From assembly GCA_023425285.1 (NCBI GenBank), contig JAFACY010000098.1, positions 1-6,715 of the forward strand: a stretch of 6,715 bases of DNA, written 5' to 3'. Positions 5,766 through 6,715 of this stretch are shown here, in pieces; positions within the stretch are counted from its first letter, which is position 1; each line of letters opens with the position of its first letter. A model generated the notes under the pieces. It had not been told where the DNA came from and made no database searches. It saw only the letters and a program-made list of their open reading frames with translations. A program made the position numbers and the translations under genes. The stretch comes from Bacillota bacterium. GTDB lineage: Bacteria; Bacillota; Clostridia; Tissierellales; Sedimentibacteraceae.

Positions 5766-6659
5766 TTAACTTTTATATTTAAAATTTAAACCCGCATCAT
5801 ACAATACAGTGGTAAAATCAGTGTTTATAAATAAAGCGTCTTCAGGTTTGATTGGATCGTTACTGGTGTATATAACATAATATTCAGTGTCGGGAACATT
5901 TCTCCAACCATTGCCTTCAATTGCTCCTAAGCCCAATGATATATGAAAATGATATCCGGTATGAGGTCCATCATTACCTTCTAAAAACATAGCTTGTCCT
6001 CTTGTATATATTTTCCCCACATTTATACCCTGTAACGTATCATCATTAGGATGAATTACCATCATAACTAAATAATCCTTTGTACCGTTAGCTAATTCTA
6101 CTTTTGATGTTGAGCGCAACCAAATAGTATTTACTCCGCTTCCACCAACTCCATGTATTCTGGTAACAGTCATTTCATTACATGGACAGTATATATATGA
6201 TCTTCCGGTATCTCCACAGTTATCATCCCAAGGCCAGTCGTAAGGATCACCGGTTATATATCCTTTTGAATGATCATAATGTGCGTAGGAATCATAGTAG
6301 TCTGCAGTAATATACATTTTTCTACACGGATACATTGCATAATTTGTTGAGGTAGTTTTCATGGTAATAGAGTGTGAACCAGCTAAATACCACGTGCCAT
6401 TTTGAGCCTGGGCATAAGCATATAATAGATATGTCTTTCCTGCACTCATTCCATCGTTTACTTTCCCTATAACATATTGAGAAGATGAACTTTTCGCTGT
6501 CACACTTACGACATATCCACTAACATTGGATGTAGAACTGCCATAATTGGTACTTGTAATTCTTAACTCTTTATAATAAGTTGTATTAAATGGATTACTT
6601 AAATATACTTCATAATCACATGAACAAATTGTTGGATTAGATAATTTTAAATGTGGCAT
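5766..6659 (-). CDS. Ig/fibronectin-like domain plus M23-type (LytM) peptidase-like protein
   Basis: From the ATG at 6659 this is a 297-aa protein. Residues about 8-103 have the strand pattern of an Ig/fibronectin-III-like domain (GMSAGKTYLLYAYAQAQNGTWY, with GSHSITMKT closing it). Residues about 107-250 match the order of an M23 zinc endopeptidase: a His/Asp region (H130 with D138 or D141 as candidate zinc ligands), glycine-rich strand GVGGSGVNTIWLRS (170-183), catalytic-type His203 (MMVIHPN), VGKIYTRGQAMFLEG (214-228, like the usual VKKGQVIGYVG), and HxH in TGYHFHISLG (H237, H239). M23 enzymes cut peptide cross-bridges in peptidoglycan; that activity is inferred here. The C-terminus continues with KPEDALFINTD. 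No signal peptide is visible. The frame has no stop from 6659 to the right edge, so 6659 may be internal to a longer gene. It converges with the small lipoprotein gene. Confidence 0.78.
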   Translation of the reverse strand: MPHLKLSNPTICSCDYEVYLSNPFNTTYYKELRITSTNYGSSTSNVSGYVVSVTAKSSSSQYVIGKVNDGMSAGKTYLLYAYAQAQNGTWYLAGSHSITMKTTSTNYAMYPCRKMYITADYYDSYAHYDHSKGYITGDPYDWPWDDNCGDTGRSYIYCPCNEMTVTRIHGVGGSGVNTIWLRSTSKVELANGTKDYLVMMVIHPNDDTLQGINVGKIYTRGQAMFLEGNDGPHTGYHFHISLGLGAIEGNGWRNVPDTEYYVIYTSNDPIKPEDALFINTDFTTVLYDAGLNFKYKS

Positions 6660-6668
6660 TTGTTTTCG

Positions 6669-6674
6669 CTCCCT
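6669..6674 (-). promoter_or_regulatory. Possible ribosome binding site of the M23-like gene
   Basis: AGGGAG on the minus strand lies 9 nt before the ATG at 6659 and supports a start there. No convincing promoter is visible in the remaining bases to the window edge. Confidence 0.55.
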
Positions 6675-6715
6675 ATTTATTTTATAAAACTCAATTATCT
6701 GTTTGAATAATTTTG

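Noticed and set aside
6660..6715. Promoter for the M23-like gene (TATAAA on the minus strand)
   Set aside because: The -10-like hexamer has only a poor -35 candidate, and AT-rich sequence gives such matches by chance.

Overview
The window is AT-rich, with strong Shine-Dalgarno sequences, many AGA/ATA codons, a lipoprotein-type ribose-binding protein and sigma-A-like promoters. Together these point to a low-GC Firmicute, most likely a member of the Clostridia. That assignment rests on gene style and protein resemblance; the species cannot be read from the sequence.

Region 1 (1-2618, + strand) is the end of a ribose ABC transporter operon in the order rbsA-rbsC-rbsB. RbsA, the double ATPase, is cut by the left edge, so only the second ATPase half is present. 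RbsC, the permease, overlaps rbsA by 14 nt. RbsB, the binding protein, is a lipoprotein in which every ribose-contacting residue known from E. coli RbsB is conserved. RbsB would capture ribose at the cell surface and deliver it to an RbsC dimer driven by RbsA. A strong intrinsic terminator closes the operon. Any rbsR, rbsK or rbsD must lie left of the window or elsewhere.

Region 2 (2637-5596, + strand) holds two consecutive lipoprotein genes of 690 and 221 codons. Both start from almost the same DNA cassette: promoter, short leader, ribosome binding site, signal peptide and first mature residues. After that the two proteins have nothing visible in common. The large one has beta-propeller-like segments near its C-terminus; the small one I do not recognise. 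Each has its own TTGCTT-N17-TATAAT promoter, framed by an inverted repeat that is identical in both copies. The non-coding part of the cassette is better conserved than the coding part.

Region 3 (5597-5765) is a 169-nt intergenic space between convergent genes. It is dominated by a roughly 100-nt imperfect palindrome that probably ends transcription from both sides.

Region 4 (5766-6715, - strand) encodes a protein with an N-terminal Ig/fibronectin-like beta domain and a C-terminal M23 (LytM/lysostaphin-type) zinc peptidase-like domain. No signal peptide is visible, and the frame stays open to the right edge, so the gene could extend beyond the window.

There is no RNA gene, CRISPR array, transposase or recognisable phage module. 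The most distinctive feature is the duplicated promoter-signal-peptide cassette in front of two unrelated lipoproteins. No complete novel system can be claimed from this window alone.
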